A stretch of DNA of 64,000 nt from Opitutus terrae PB90-1 (GCF_000019965.1 NC_010571.1:5775001-5839000), one strand, 5' to 3'. Counted from the stretch's first letter, positions 1 through 8,845 are shown. Numbers and translations: made by a program. Notes: generated from the letters alone by a model not told the origin.

Positions 1-1
1 T

Positions 2-826
2 TTCAGCGTTCACGCGCGGACGGCGCTGCGGCGTCGCGGCCTGCTCGGGGACGCGGAGGTCGTGCGCGAAGCGGTGCGTCCGTTGACCTGGACGGAAGAG
101 CAGAAGGCGCATTGGGACCAGTATCGCGTCGGTGACCGGCTGCTGTTCGTGCGAGACACGCGCTTCTTCAAGCGCGGGTCGGCGGCGGTGGTGAAAAAGA
201 TTCTGCCAGACGGGCTGCACGTCGAGGGAGAGAATGAGCGGTATGCGAAAATCACCCGGAAGCAGCGCGGGAGTTTCGATGTGGGCCGCGCGCAAATGTT
301 GCCGGTGGCGGCCGGGGACCGGCTGCTGATGCGTGGGCGGGAAGAAGAGCAAGGTTTCGCGAATGGCGATTTCAGGGACGTGGCCGCGGTCGATCCCATC
401 GCGAATCGCGTTTTCCTTTCGGACGGCAAGGAACTCCCGGCGGATTTCCGCGCGTGGACCTACGGACACGCACTCACTTCCTACCGTTCGCAAGGAAGCA
501 CGGCCGAAGAATCGTTGCTCGTGCTCGGCGAGGTCGCCGAACAAGCGCTCATGCGCCGGCAATTTTACGTCGGAAACACGCGATACCGGGGCGCTCACCA
601 TATCTACGTTTCACACCGGGATGCGATCATTACGCGGCTGGCGCGTCCTGATCCGGGGCGTCAGCTCGCAACAGAATTCGTGCGGCGCCACCGAATCTTT
701 CCTGCCGAGCGGATCGCGATGGGACGATTGCATCGCATGGGTGCCCGCATGCGCGACGCATGGCTGAGCATAGCCGCCCGATGGCAGGAAACACGTGAGG
801 TCGTTCGCGAGAAAATGGAGATCTAG
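2..826 (+). CDS. MobF/TrwC-type relaxase-helicase, C-terminal part (5' end outside window)
   Basis: The reading frame is open from the window edge, so the N-terminal relaxase domain and Walker motifs lie upstream and are not visible. What remains (about 275 residues) matches the C-terminal half of a TraI/TrwC-like protein. Such proteins nick oriT, stay bound to the 5' end and unwind the strand being transferred. Two superfamily-1 helicase signatures are visible: TSYRSQGSTAEESLLV (motif V type, near 475-525) and RRQFYVGNTRYRGAHHIYVS (motif VI type, near 555-615). The tail is basic and helical. A T4SS operon follows directly, as expected for a conjugative element. A RecD-like helicase without relaxase domain is the alternative. 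Confidence 0.75.
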   Translation, partial: FSVHARTALRRRGLLGDAEVVREAVRPLTWTEEQKAHWDQYRVGDRLLFVRDTRFFKRGSAAVVKKILPDGLHVEGENERYAKITRKQRGSFDVGRAQMLPVAAGDRLLMRGREEEQGFANGDFRDVAAVDPIANRVFLSDGKELPADFRAWTYGHALTSYRSQGSTAEESLLVLGEVAEQALMRRQFYVGNTRYRGAHHIYVSHRDAIITRLARPDPGRQLATEFVRRHRIFPAERIAMGRLHRMGARMRDAWLSIAARWQETREVVREKMEI

Positions 827-828
827 GC

Positions 829-1209
829 ATGGAACCCGCCCCGCTCAGAAAACCCCGCAACTACTTCGACACGTCCACGCGGCCGGTGCATGTGACGTTC
901 GACGACGGGAAACACAAACGGCGCAATTTCCCCTGGCTGCACTACGTCGAGGCATCGTGGGATTACGCGGACCGCGATGTGATCAGAATCTTCATCAGCG
1001 ATCTGCTTGTCCTCGTCGCCGGCCATAACCTCGGAGCGCTCTTTTCCGCACTCGAAGATCAGACGCTCGCGAGAGTGCGCGCGCAGCCCGACCTCGCGAA
1101 CGACCGCGAGCATGACGCGGATTCGTTCGTCACAAGCATTCGGTTCCTGAAAGTGCCAGACGCCGTGGCGCGGAACGGACAAATCGAGCTGAATCTCGAC
1201 GGAGATTGA
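829..1209 (+). CDS. Hypothetical protein downstream of relaxase
   Basis: A 126-residue soluble protein starting 2 bases after the relaxase stop codon, so the two are probably co-transcribed. It has no signal peptide, membrane segment or cysteines, and I recognise no family. The middle is rich in aromatic and charged residues (FPWLHYVEASWDYADRD), followed by a hydrophobic helix (VIRIFISDLLVLVAGHNL). Position between relaxase and pilus genes suggests a role in the mobile element, but function is unknown. A 229-bp gap follows before the pilin gene, where the T4SS operon promoter probably lies. Confidence 0.65.
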   Translation: MEPAPLRKPRNYFDTSTRPVHVTFDDGKHKRRNFPWLHYVEASWDYADRDVIRIFISDLLVLVAGHNLGALFSALEDQTLARVRAQPDLANDREHDADSFVTSIRFLKVPDAVARNGQIELNLDGD

Positions 1210-1438
1210 ACGGCGTAAGCGCGGAGAAATACGGCGGCCGAAATATTTGCGCTGCGTTTTCCAGAGGAAGAAAGCGTCGCAACTTTCTACTGCGATTTAA
1301 GTAGGCGCGCGCTCTTGTGGTGAAGCTGCGGATTTCGATTTTCCCGTGCCGACGCGAGCGAATCCATCGCAGATGCGACGGATGAGGGAGCGGCGGGGAT
1401 CGGCCCCCGATTAACGCCGGCACAGAGGAAAAATCAAA

Positions 1439-1846
1439 ATGACAACGCTACTGTTCATGCTGCCATGGGTGGCATCGGTGTGCGGCGCAGTGATGATCGG
1501 AAAGGCACTGCGCCTTTGGGAAATCCAGCCGGGGTTCGGAGACAGTCGGAAGCGACTCATGGCCCTGCTGAGTGCGTCGCTCCTGTTCCCTTCGCTCGCC
1601 CGTGCGCAGGCGGTGGATTTGCAGACGGCCGTCGAGTCCGGCAACGCGATCATCATGTATCTGAGCGGAACGCTGGCGGCGGTCGGAATCATCGCGGCGG
1701 GCGTCGCGATGATGATGGGCCGTCAGTCGATCGCAAAGTGGGCGTTCGCCGGTGCATTCGTCAGTGGGCTCGCTTTCGCTATCGTCCGGACGATGTGGGA
1801 GAACTTCGGGCTGACCGCGCCGGATGTGAGCACGTTCACGCCGTAA
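1439..1846 (+). CDS. VirB2/TrbC-like pilin subunit
   Basis: A 135-residue protein with the VirB2 layout: a leader ending in an AxA-like site (LFPSLARAQA, residues ~49-58), then two hydrophobic segments (about 71-91 and 99-118) separated by a short basic loop (GRQSIAKW). VirB2 is processed and polymerises into the T4SS pilus. The ATG at 1439 has a good ribosome-binding site (AGAGGAA, 1426-1432) but adds an extra N-terminal membrane segment. An internal ATG at 1559 would give a conventional signal peptide but has a weaker site. It is first in the T4SS operon and lies upstream of VirB3/VirB4, the standard order. Confidence 0.75.
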   Translation: MTTLLFMLPWVASVCGAVMIGKALRLWEIQPGFGDSRKRLMALLSASLLFPSLARAQAVDLQTAVESGNAIIMYLSGTLAAVGIIAAGVAMMMGRQSIAKWAFAGAFVSGLAFAIVRTMWENFGLTAPDVSTFTP

Positions 1847-1875
1847 TTGGCCCCACCGCCGAGGAGGACTGCCCA

Positions 1876-2502
1876 GTGAATAGCGAACACCTCAACGAGC
1901 ACGACTCACAGCAAGGTGCGGAGTCGAAAGGCGAGTTTCTCGGGATGACGGGGAATTCCGCCTGGTATCTTCTGGGGTCGGCCGGCGTAAGCCTGCTGAT
2001 CGTGGTCGTGCTGTGGGGAATGTTGGGACTGTCGCTGTTCCTGTGCGTCTTCCTCGGAATCGTGCTGTGCGGTCTGTCTCTGGCGTATGTGTTCGTCCTG
2101 AAAAACAATCGTCCGCAGCATTACGACACCGACTTCTTCGAAATGGCGTTGGTTGAGGCGGGCGTGATGCCGGTGGCGTTTGGGCCCCGCGCGAAGCGCC
2201 CGCCGAATCCCTTCCGCGCGGAGGAAACAATCGAGCTCCGTCACGAATCTGAGGAAAACGCACCACGGAAATCGAAGACGGCGCAACGGAGTCCTTCCCC
2301 GCAACCGCACGCCGGCAGGCCACACACGACGTCGAATTCAGGGGCGCTGGTCGGTCGGACGACTCGAACAAACGGGGCATCTGGTGAGGATACGGTGGCG
2401 ACGGTGCCGCTCGTTGCGTTCGAGCGCTTGCAGGCGGAGCTAAACGACACTGCGGCGATGTTGGAGGATGCGTTGGCTGACGGTGAAGAGGAGCACGTAT
2501 GA
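1876..2502 (+). CDS. VirB3-like inner-membrane T4SS protein with long C-terminal tail
   Basis: A GTG start at 1876 is supported by a strong GAGGAGG site about 8 bases upstream. Residues ~25-75 hold two adjacent hydrophobic segments, then the motif RPQHYDTDFFEMAL. The next ~110 residues are polar and probably cytoplasmic. Size and topology of the first 90 residues fit VirB3, and the gene sits in the VirB3 position between pilin and VirB4, overlapping the latter by ATGA. At 208 residues it is about twice the usual VirB3 length, and the extra disordered tail (rich in R, S, P, T, then an acidic helix) is unusual. Assignment rests more on position than on sequence. Confidence 0.6.
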   Translation: MNSEHLNEHDSQQGAESKGEFLGMTGNSAWYLLGSAGVSLLIVVVLWGMLGLSLFLCVFLGIVLCGLSLAYVFVLKNNRPQHYDTDFFEMALVEAGVMPVAFGPRAKRPPNPFRAEETIELRHESEENAPRKSKTAQRSPSPQPHAGRPHTTSNSGALVGRTTRTNGASGEDTVATVPLVAFERLQAELNDTAAMLEDALADGEEEHV

Positions 2503-5192
2503 GACTTGAACCTGTCGACGGCTACTTCGGAGAGAACCTGATCGTTTTCGAAGACCTGAAAATGATCGCGCGAGGATTTGAAATCACCTCGCCCGATCTC
2601 GAAAACGCCGACCCCGTTCACCACAACACGCTGGAGAGCGATCTGATCGCCTTGCTCGCCGTGCTCAAGCCGCACCAACGCATGCAGGTGCAGTGGGACC
2701 CGAACGGAAGTTTCCGTCCGCGGCTCTTGAGTTATCGCAACAAGACCGCCGAACTCGCGAAGAACCCGTGGACGGAGCGCGTCCGCAACGAGATCTTCGT
2801 GCGAGGGTGGAACGCGGAGGACGCGGGGATGCTTCGGTGCGAACGGCTGCGGGTATATTTCACGAACGAGGTGGCTGCGGAGGTGCGCAGCGAGAGGCGC
2901 TCCAAACGGTCTGCCTCAGCGATCCTCGGAGCGTTTCAGGAGGAGTATCATCAAATCGGGCGATTCCTGGAAGCGTTGTTCTCGACGACCGGCGGACGCG
3001 TGCGGCCGATGAACGACGCCGATCATTTTCTCCACTATCTGGAGTTTCTGAATCCCTCGCTTCCCGAGCAGAAGATTTCCGATCCATTGGAGTTCTTCGA
3101 TCCCGAGAAATCGATCCAGGAGAACTGCTGGAACGGTGAATGCCGGCCGCTCGAAAAGCCGGACACCGGTTTCTATCACGACGGATATTTTCACGCGATG
3201 CTCGTGTTGAAGGCGCTGCCGAAACGAACCCGCCCCGGCATTGCGTATCTCCTGACAAAGCTCGGGTTCCGCGACTACAGCATCACCGTCAACGTCGAGC
3301 CGGTCGACGTGGAGCAATTGATCGAGAGAGAGCAAAAGGAGCTGTCCCGCGTCGAGGGCGACTACGAGGGATTGAGGAAGATCAAGCTGCTCGCCGCGAT
3401 GAAAACGAAGGCGGCGAAGATCGCCCGCTACAGCAACGGCGACAGCTCGCCGTATCGGCTCCAATACATCATCCGCGCGTGGGACAAGTCTCGGGAAGAT
3501 CTTCGTGCAAAGCTGACCGCGCTCAAAGCAGCCATCGGCAACATGGAGCGCGCGGTCGCTTACGAGCCGGCGCTGGAAACATCGGCGCGCAATTTCTTCT
3601 ACTCCTCGTGGCCGGGTTGGTCGTTCAGCGGCTATGATGCGCTGTGGCAGCACTACGATGACGCGCTGGTCGCGAACATTCTGCCCTTCTCCTCCACTCC
3701 GATCGGATATCTAGACGACGCCGAGTTCATCTTTGAAGGCGCCAATGGGAACCTGGTGGGTGGACGGACATTTGTCGGCGAAGGCAACAGCTTGACGCCG
3801 CAAAACGCCGTCGTGCTCGGCACGGTCGGCTCGGGCAAGACAGTGCTGACGATCAGCATTCTCAGTCAGACCGAATGCTATCGCGCGTTCACGATGATCG
3901 TCGAAGAAGGCGGCGCCTACAGCACCTACGTCAAGACCGTCGATCCGTCGGCCGAATCGATCGTCATCCAGGCGAACGGAAAGCTGTGCATGAACTATCT
4001 CGATACGCGCGGTCTGCCGCTCAGCGGTCTCCATCTGAGCGCCGCGGCAGCGTTGCCCATGCTGATGGTAGGTCAGTCGAAAGATGAGGACAAAAACCGT
4101 CTCCGTCAGGCGCTCTTGGTGAACGCGATCAATCGTTTGTATGACGACTTCGCGCGGTCGCACTCGAACAGACACCCGGACGCATGGTTGTCGCTCGCAC
4201 GCCGTGCGTGCGCGCTGGACGCCTGGCGGCGTGAACGCATGGGGCCGCAGGCGACCGATGTGGACGCGTTTCTCGACTTTGGCGAATTCCGGCAGGCGCA
4301 CGCGGACGAGGCCGAGTCGTTCCTGGCTAGTGTCTCGGAAGCCGATGCGATCCGCTTCGCGAAAGACGCAGGCACAGCGGCCCAGGTGCGGAACCTCGTC
4401 TTCGCAGAGTTCAGTCCTGCGGAGTATCCGCAACACGGCCACCTTCAGGAATTGCTCGCGGCGGAAGCGTCGGGTTCGCACGCGGACGAAATGCGCTATC
4501 TCGCGACTTTGCTCGAACCATGGTCCTCGAACGGCGCGTATGGCGATCTCTTCGACGGCGAGTCGAACGTGAGCCTCACCGGTAAGATCGCGCACTTCGA
4601 ATTAGGCTACTTGCCGGAGTCGGCGGAGGAATTGAAGGCGATGGCCGCGTTCCTCATCGCGAACTACACGCGGTCTCACATGATGCGTCTTCCGCGCGGG
4701 CTGCGAAAGGCGAACGTCTTCGAAGAGGTCGCGCGTTTCGCGCTAATTCCGACCGGCAAGAAGGTGCTGCGCGAATCCTACCAACAGTTGCGCAAGTATA
4801 ACGTCTGGAACCTCGCTTCGGTTCAGAATTACGAACTGTTCAAGAGTTCGGACATTCGCGGCGCCGTCCTCGGCAACAGCCGAATTCTCTTTCTCCTTCG
4901 GCAGAGTGACCGCGCCGATGTGGAAGATCTCGCGAAAGATTTCCCGATTCCCGGCGCGGTGCAGGACGCGGTGATGACACATCCGGAGCCGGAGAAGATC
5001 GTCGGGCAGAAATACTCGCAGTTCACTTATTATCACACCGACGAGCGGCGGCCGATGATCGTGACAATGCGCAATGTCGCGTCGCGGGAGTTGCTCTATT
5101 GCGCGGCGAGTTCCGGCGCGCACTACGACAAACGGGCCAACGACCTGAAGGGCTACGCAAGTGTGATTGATGGAATCGTGGCTAACGCATGA
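2499..5192 (+). CDS. virB4: VirB4/TraC-family T4SS ATPase
   Basis: An 897-residue cytoplasmic ATPase that powers pilus assembly and substrate transfer at the inner membrane. The N-terminal ~400 residues are the VirB4 membrane-complex-binding region. Walker A is GTVGSGKT at residues ~441-448. The C-terminal RecA-like half carries the family pattern SVQNYELFKSSDIRGAVLGN, then ILFLLRQSD. The expected Walker B acidic pair (usually DE) reads FEEVARF at ~741-747, so the first acidic residue is Glu rather than Asp. The start overlaps the VirB3-like gene by ATGA and the stop overlaps the next gene likewise, indicating translational coupling. Length is typical of the family. Confidence 0.92.
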   Translation: MRLEPVDGYFGENLIVFEDLKMIARGFEITSPDLENADPVHHNTLESDLIALLAVLKPHQRMQVQWDPNGSFRPRLLSYRNKTAELAKNPWTERVRNEIFVRGWNAEDAGMLRCERLRVYFTNEVAAEVRSERRSKRSASAILGAFQEEYHQIGRFLEALFSTTGGRVRPMNDADHFLHYLEFLNPSLPEQKISDPLEFFDPEKSIQENCWNGECRPLEKPDTGFYHDGYFHAMLVLKALPKRTRPGIAYLLTKLGFRDYSITVNVEPVDVEQLIEREQKELSRVEGDYEGLRKIKLLAAMKTKAAKIARYSNGDSSPYRLQYIIRAWDKSREDLRAKLTALKAAIGNMERAVAYEPALETSARNFFYSSWPGWSFSGYDALWQHYDDALVANILPFSSTPIGYLDDAEFIFEGANGNLVGGRTFVGEGNSLTPQNAVVLGTVGSGKTVLTISILSQTECYRAFTMIVEEGGAYSTYVKTVDPSAESIVIQANGKLCMNYLDTRGLPLSGLHLSAAAALPMLMVGQSKDEDKNRLRQALLVNAINRLYDDFARSHSNRHPDAWLSLARRACALDAWRRERMGPQATDVDAFLDFGEFRQAHADEAESFLASVSEADAIRFAKDAGTAAQVRNLVFAEFSPAEYPQHGHLQELLAAEASGSHADEMRYLATLLEPWSSNGAYGDLFDGESNVSLTGKIAHFELGYLPESAEELKAMAAFLIANYTRSHMMRLPRGLRKANVFEEVARFALIPTGKKVLRESYQQLRKYNVWNLASVQNYELFKSSDIRGAVLGNSRILFLLRQSDRADVEDLAKDFPIPGAVQDAVMTHPEPEKIVGQKYSQFTYYHTDERRPMIVTMRNVASRELLYCAASSGAHYDKRANDLKGYASVIDGIVANA

Positions 5193-5734
5193 AAACGCAT
5201 CAGGAACTATTGATCGAGGCGCGGCGCACGGAGGCACTCGGCAGCGCTTATGCCGACGACTACCAGCGAGCCATCGCAGCGAATGACTCGCTCGCCGCGC
5301 GAGTCGTGATGACCTTCTCCGGCGATCGCACGCGCCTCGAAGCTTTCCGCGAGTCGCAAGAGCGAGCGGCGTCGCACCACATTCATCGCTGGATCGAAGC
5401 CGCCGTGGTCGACGGCATCCTCGAATATCGGTTGCTGCAAACGGAGGATCGAGAGGATGGCGTCAGCGTTGAACCGGAGTTCGTGTTGGGAAGCGATTCA
5501 GCGTTCGACGTGCTCGCGGAAGCCTACGAGCTCGAAGAATCGGAGCGGTTGGGTGAAGTGCTCGCGCCGTTCATGGAGCGCATGGAAGCAGACGGCGTAG
5601 CGGATTCCATCGAGCCGTCAGCGGTCGAAGAAGTTGAGCAGATCGTTCGTGCTGGCGAACTCCCCCCCTGGAGAGCGAATGCACACGAAGGCGGATATCG
5701 TCGACTTCCTCGAAGGCCGACTCGGGCCGAGTGA
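5189..5734 (+). CDS. Acidic hypothetical protein coupled to VirB4
   Basis: A 181-residue soluble protein whose ATG overlaps the virB4 stop (ATGA), so its translation is almost certainly coupled. It is strongly acidic in the second half (repeated E/D between residues ~95 and 150), has no signal peptide or membrane segment, and matches no family I recognise. The C-terminus is basic (RRLPRRPTRAE). Its place inside the T4SS operon suggests an accessory or regulatory cytoplasmic factor. The end overlaps a possible small gene in another frame (5679-5834). Confidence 0.65.
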   Translation: MKTHQELLIEARRTEALGSAYADDYQRAIAANDSLAARVVMTFSGDRTRLEAFRESQERAASHHIHRWIEAAVVDGILEYRLLQTEDREDGVSVEPEFVLGSDSAFDVLAEAYELEESERLGEVLAPFMERMEADGVADSIEPSAVEEVEQIVRAGELPPWRANAHEGGYRRLPRRPTRAE

Positions 5735-5834
5735 GTTCATCCTGGCGGTCGTGGGACGCCACCGCCGTCGCCAAAGCGAAACGGAAACCATTTCGGAAAG
5801 CCGCGGTGAGCGGCTTTGCGTCGACACACCATGA
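5679..5834 (+). CDS. Possible small T4SS-operon protein (51 aa)
   Basis: A short frame with ATG at 5679 preceded by GGAGAG at 5670-5675. It overlaps the last 56 bases of the upstream gene and ends 38 bases before the next start. The predicted peptide begins MHTKADIVDFLEGRLGPSEF, has a plausible amphipathic fold and ends in a basic stretch. It fills what would otherwise be a 138-base gap in a very compact operon. No family is recognised; it may be non-coding. Confidence 0.4.
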   Translation: MHTKADIVDFLEGRLGPSEFILAVVGRHRRRQSETETISESRGERLCVDTP

Positions 5835-5872
5835 CGGCATTGCGCCGGAAAAGCATGATGAAAGGAGCAAGT

Positions 5873-6361
5873 ATGAACCGATTCCTGGACAATCTCGCCT
5901 ACGCGCAGCCCTACATCATCGGGCTGTTGTTCATGTTGGTGGCCCTTCTTTTGACCCCGGGATGCGCCACGGCAGGAGCCGAGACCGCAGGTCGCACACG
6001 CAACTTCGCGACGACCGCGACGACGACGGCAGTGGGTGCCTACGTCGGTGCGAAGGAGGGAAACGGCAAAGCGAAAAACGCCGCGGTTGGCGCGTCGGCA
6101 GGCTTTGTCGTCGGCGAGGCGATCAATTACCTCAGCAACAAGGCGCAGCGTGAAGCTTACCTCGCGGGCTATGAGAAAGGGCAATCGAACGCCGTGAAAC
6201 AGCAGTATTGGGTTGCGCGCGAAAATCAGCGAGCTGCGACCGATGATGGCTTCGAGGAAGCGCTTTACGAGGTCAGCATACCCCAGACGGACCGCGACGG
6301 TGTGCGCCGGGAACCGACCACGCGCGTGATTCGCGTGGTGTTACCGAAGGAGGAGTCATGA
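5873..6361 (+). CDS. Glycine-zipper lipoprotein in T4SS operon
   Basis: ATG at 5873 follows AAAGGAGC at 5861-5868. The 162-residue product has an N-terminal hydrophobic segment ending LLLTPGC, a possible lipobox with Cys at ~30. Residues ~50-85 contain repeated small residues (AVGAYVGAKEGN, AAVGASAGFVVGEAI) typical of glycine-zipper envelope proteins that associate with membranes. The rest is charged and probably periplasmic. It could be the outer-membrane lipoprotein partner (VirB7-like role) of VirB9, although VirB7 is normally shorter; this is inference from position and topology. It overlaps the next gene by ATGA. Confidence 0.65.
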   Translation: MNRFLDNLAYAQPYIIGLLFMLVALLLTPGCATAGAETAGRTRNFATTATTTAVGAYVGAKEGNGKAKNAAVGASAGFVVGEAINYLSNKAQREAYLAGYEKGQSNAVKQQYWVARENQRAATDDGFEEALYEVSIPQTDRDGVRREPTTRVIRVVLPKEES

Positions 6362-7167
6362 GAGCGCGAGTTTTCATCGCAATCGCCAGCGCGGGTCTGA
6401 GTCACGCGTGTTTTGCGCAGTGGGCCGTGTTCGACGCCGTCAACCTGTCTCAGAGCGTAACGAACTATGGCGTGATGGTCGAACAACTCGCCCGACAGGC
6501 CGATCAGATCGCGAATCAGGTTCGGCAAATCCAGCACATGGAAGACCGTCTCAAGCGGTTGGGAAATATGGCGGACGTTAAGGTCATTGTAGGATTCCCG
6601 GAGTTGAGCGTGGACTTGAATCTCCCGACGCAGGTCAAGGTCTGGGCGGAGAATGCCGGGAAGGTGAATGGGGTCGGCATTTTCGGTGACACCCGGGACG
6701 GCATCTTCCGACCCATCGTAAACGAATTCCCGGACTTCGATGGCACGATGATCATTCGTGAGCCGGACGTCTATAAGCCGGCGCACGACATCACCACGAA
6801 GGTCGATGAATTCAAAGTGGTTCAGCAGGACGTGTATCTCCGCCGGGACGAATTGAGGAAGGCGATCTCGCGCACAAGCGAGGCGCTGCGAGTTGCCGAA
6901 ACCGAGGCGGAGGAACAGAAGCTGAAGGCCATCCTTGATGCGCAATACGACCAACTTGCGGCGATCGATTCCGAAGTGACGTTAAGCGCGGCCGAAATCC
7001 AGGTGCGGGCGGCTGAATCCGCGGCGATGGTGAACGCGCAGAACGAGGCCGACGCGGAGACGCGGCGGAAGCTCGCCCAGCAGGAGGCGTCGAGGGTCAC
7101 GACGACGTTTACGCCCAAATACAAGTGCCTCCTGACGCTCGTAACGGAAAAGCCATTCGCTCCCTAG
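6358..7167 (+). CDS. VirB5/TrbJ-like minor pilus protein
   Basis: A 269-residue secreted protein with signal peptide (MRARVFIAIASAGLSHACFA) followed by QWAVFDAVNLSQS, the start typical of TrbJ/VirB5 proteins. Long helices rich in Q, A and E (residues ~40-65 and ~150-245) fit the helical-bundle fold of pilus-tip adhesins. It would sit at the pilus tip or in the periplasm and help cell contact. The start overlaps the preceding lipoprotein gene by ATGA. The small lipoprotein and VirB6 genes follow in the same order as trbJ-trbK-trbL, which supports the call. Confidence 0.8.
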   Translation: MRARVFIAIASAGLSHACFAQWAVFDAVNLSQSVTNYGVMVEQLARQADQIANQVRQIQHMEDRLKRLGNMADVKVIVGFPELSVDLNLPTQVKVWAENAGKVNGVGIFGDTRDGIFRPIVNEFPDFDGTMIIREPDVYKPAHDITTKVDEFKVVQQDVYLRRDELRKAISRTSEALRVAETEAEEQKLKAILDAQYDQLAAIDSEVTLSAAEIQVRAAESAAMVNAQNEADAETRRKLAQQEASRVTTTFTPKYKCLLTLVTEKPFAP

Positions 7168-7212
7168 CCGGGGGCACGAAGCGAGAATTTTCCGGTCTCA
7201 AATTTGTTCACC

Positions 7213-7455
7213 ATGAAGACGATTCTTACGCTCACATTGATCCTCTTCGTCGCCACCAACTCGGCTTGCACCGACACCCGAAAAGAGGCTGAGAAGGCGA
7301 AGGCCGATGCCGACGCGAAAGCACGCGCGGAGGCCGCCAAAAAGGAAATGGAAACGCTTCCGAAGGTGTTCCGGAGCCGCAACATTTTCGAGAAAAACGA
7401 GCCTCCGAAGACTGAGACCAAGTCGGCGGAAACAACCCCAGCCAAGAAATCGTAA
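7213..7455 (+). CDS. Small lipoprotein, entry-exclusion (TrbK/Eex)-like by position
   Basis: An 80-residue protein with a hydrophobic leader ending VATNSAC, a plausible lipobox with Cys at 19. The rest is highly charged: a K/E/A-rich coiled-coil stretch (residues ~25-48), then a proline- and lysine-rich tail. In IncP plasmids the entry-exclusion lipoprotein TrbK is encoded between trbJ and trbL, and this gene is in exactly that slot between the VirB5/TrbJ- and VirB6/TrbL-like genes. Exclusion proteins block redundant transfer into cells already carrying the element. The function is inferred from position and lipoprotein character; sequence similarity is not evident. Confidence 0.6.
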   Translation: MKTILTLTLILFVATNSACTDTRKEAEKAKADADAKARAEAAKKEMETLPKVFRSRNIFEKNEPPKTETKSAETTPAKKS

Positions 7456-7464
7456 GGATTCAAA

Positions 7465-8661
7465 ATGGCAGCGACCGGCGGCATTCTACCCTCCTCCTAC
7501 TTCGACGGTCTTTCGACGTTGTGGGGAGTCTGCGCCTACGTCGGTAGCGCTATTGTCGCCATGGGCTTGGTCTTTCAGGCGGTCCGTATGAGGCCAGATC
7601 CCGTCGGATACATTTGGCTGTTGGCGAAGGTGCTGATGATCGGCATCGGGACACTGTTTATTCGAGAGTGGCTGTTGAGACTGAACGATCTCGTGGTCGC
7701 GTTTGCGGGAGTCATGGGGGTGGACCCAACGGAGGTAGACGACAAATTCGTAACTTTCATCTCGGGAAAGACACCCTCTAAGCCCGATACCAGCATCTGG
7801 GATGTGATTTGGGAGACGCGCTCGATCGGAACCGCGATTTGCTACGCGCTGCTCTGGTTCTTCGGGTGGATGGCGTGGGGCCTCCAGTATATCGTCAAAC
7901 TCATCGGTGATATACTTCTCACCTCCGGGTGGGCGCTGACGCCAATTTTCCTCGCGTTCTTCATGCTCCGACCGATGACGGGCGTCGCCCTGAAATACAT
8001 CCTGGGCCTGGTGGCGATCGTGTGTTGGCCGTTCGGCTGGGTGATGGCGGCGGTGGTCACCAATGCGATGCTCGAAGCGGCGGCAACCGCGAGTTTGATT
8101 CCGGTTGTCGTTCCTGGCGGGGCTCCGATTGCTCCCGCACTGACGGTGCTCTTGATCGGGCTCTGGATGATGATCACAGCGGTGCTCGCGCCCTACATCA
8201 CCTATCGAGTGCTGACGAGTGGTGCCAACCCTGCCGCAGCTTTTGCCCAAGGCGTCGGCGGAGTCGTTCAGGGCGCACTGGTTGGTGGAGTCGCCGCCTC
8301 TACTGCCGCAGTAACCGGTGGCGCAACCGCTGCCGGCGTAGTTACCGCCGCTGCGCTCGGTGCGATGGCCGGCGGAACGGAATCAACGGCGCGCGGCGGC
8401 GGCTCTCCCCGCACGACGTCGACGATGGCCGGCGGCCTGGCCGGATTTTACGGCGGACGATTCGTCCGTCAGCAAACCGGAGCCATGAGGGATATTGCCA
8501 CGGCGGACATGCGACGTGCGGCAGCATCCGAAGAATTCACGGCTCAATTTCGCGAGCACACGCGCCAGAGAAACCAGCAATCAAGTGACTTTGCGCACCA
8601 GCCGCATCATCCTGATCCCAATCAAGCCGCCATCGAAATCGAGTCCCATGCCAAAGGATGA
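7465..8661 (+). CDS. VirB6/TrbL-like polytopic inner-membrane channel protein
   Basis: A 398-residue protein with about six to seven hydrophobic segments between residues ~18 and 260, including the WALTPIFLAFFMLRP stretch typical of TrbL/VirB6. The last ~130 residues are Ala/Gly-rich, then polar, and probably cytoplasmic or periplasmic. VirB6-family proteins form part of the inner-membrane translocation channel. The start follows AAGGA with 6-base spacing, 9 bases after the small lipoprotein gene. The small gene after it overlaps its 3' end by 14 bases. Confidence 0.82.
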   Translation: MAATGGILPSSYFDGLSTLWGVCAYVGSAIVAMGLVFQAVRMRPDPVGYIWLLAKVLMIGIGTLFIREWLLRLNDLVVAFAGVMGVDPTEVDDKFVTFISGKTPSKPDTSIWDVIWETRSIGTAICYALLWFFGWMAWGLQYIVKLIGDILLTSGWALTPIFLAFFMLRPMTGVALKYILGLVAIVCWPFGWVMAAVVTNAMLEAAATASLIPVVVPGGAPIAPALTVLLIGLWMMITAVLAPYITYRVLTSGANPAAAFAQGVGGVVQGALVGGVAASTAAVTGGATAAGVVTAAALGAMAGGTESTARGGGSPRTTSTMAGGLAGFYGGRFVRQQTGAMRDIATADMRRAAASEEFTAQFREHTRQRNQQSSDFAHQPHHPDPNQAAIEIESHAKG

Positions 8662-8845
8662 TTACAGTGAAGCACGCCGGCTGTGGAAAGAGGCAGACCG
8701 CCGCCTCGAAGCCTCGGAGCGCGAGTTTAGCACGCTCTTCATGAATTGCATGTTCGGTCCCGACGCCGAACTGCGTCGCACGCGAAAGAATTCCCCGCGC
8801 CCCTGCGTCAACGTCACCCCTCCCAAACAACCTCCAAAAAAGTAG
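8648..8845 (+). CDS. Small hypothetical protein in T4SS operon (65 aa)
   Basis: ATG at 8648 lies inside the last codons of the VirB6-like gene, a common arrangement in this operon. The product starts MPKDDYSEARRLWKEADRRL, an amphipathic helix with coiled-coil character, and ends in a basic, proline-rich tail. No signal peptide or membrane segment is seen and the family is unknown. The frame closes the gap to the VirB8 gene, which begins 4 bases after its stop. Confidence 0.5.
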   Translation: MPKDDYSEARRLWKEADRRLEASEREFSTLFMNCMFGPDAELRRTRKNSPRPCVNVTPPKQPPKK

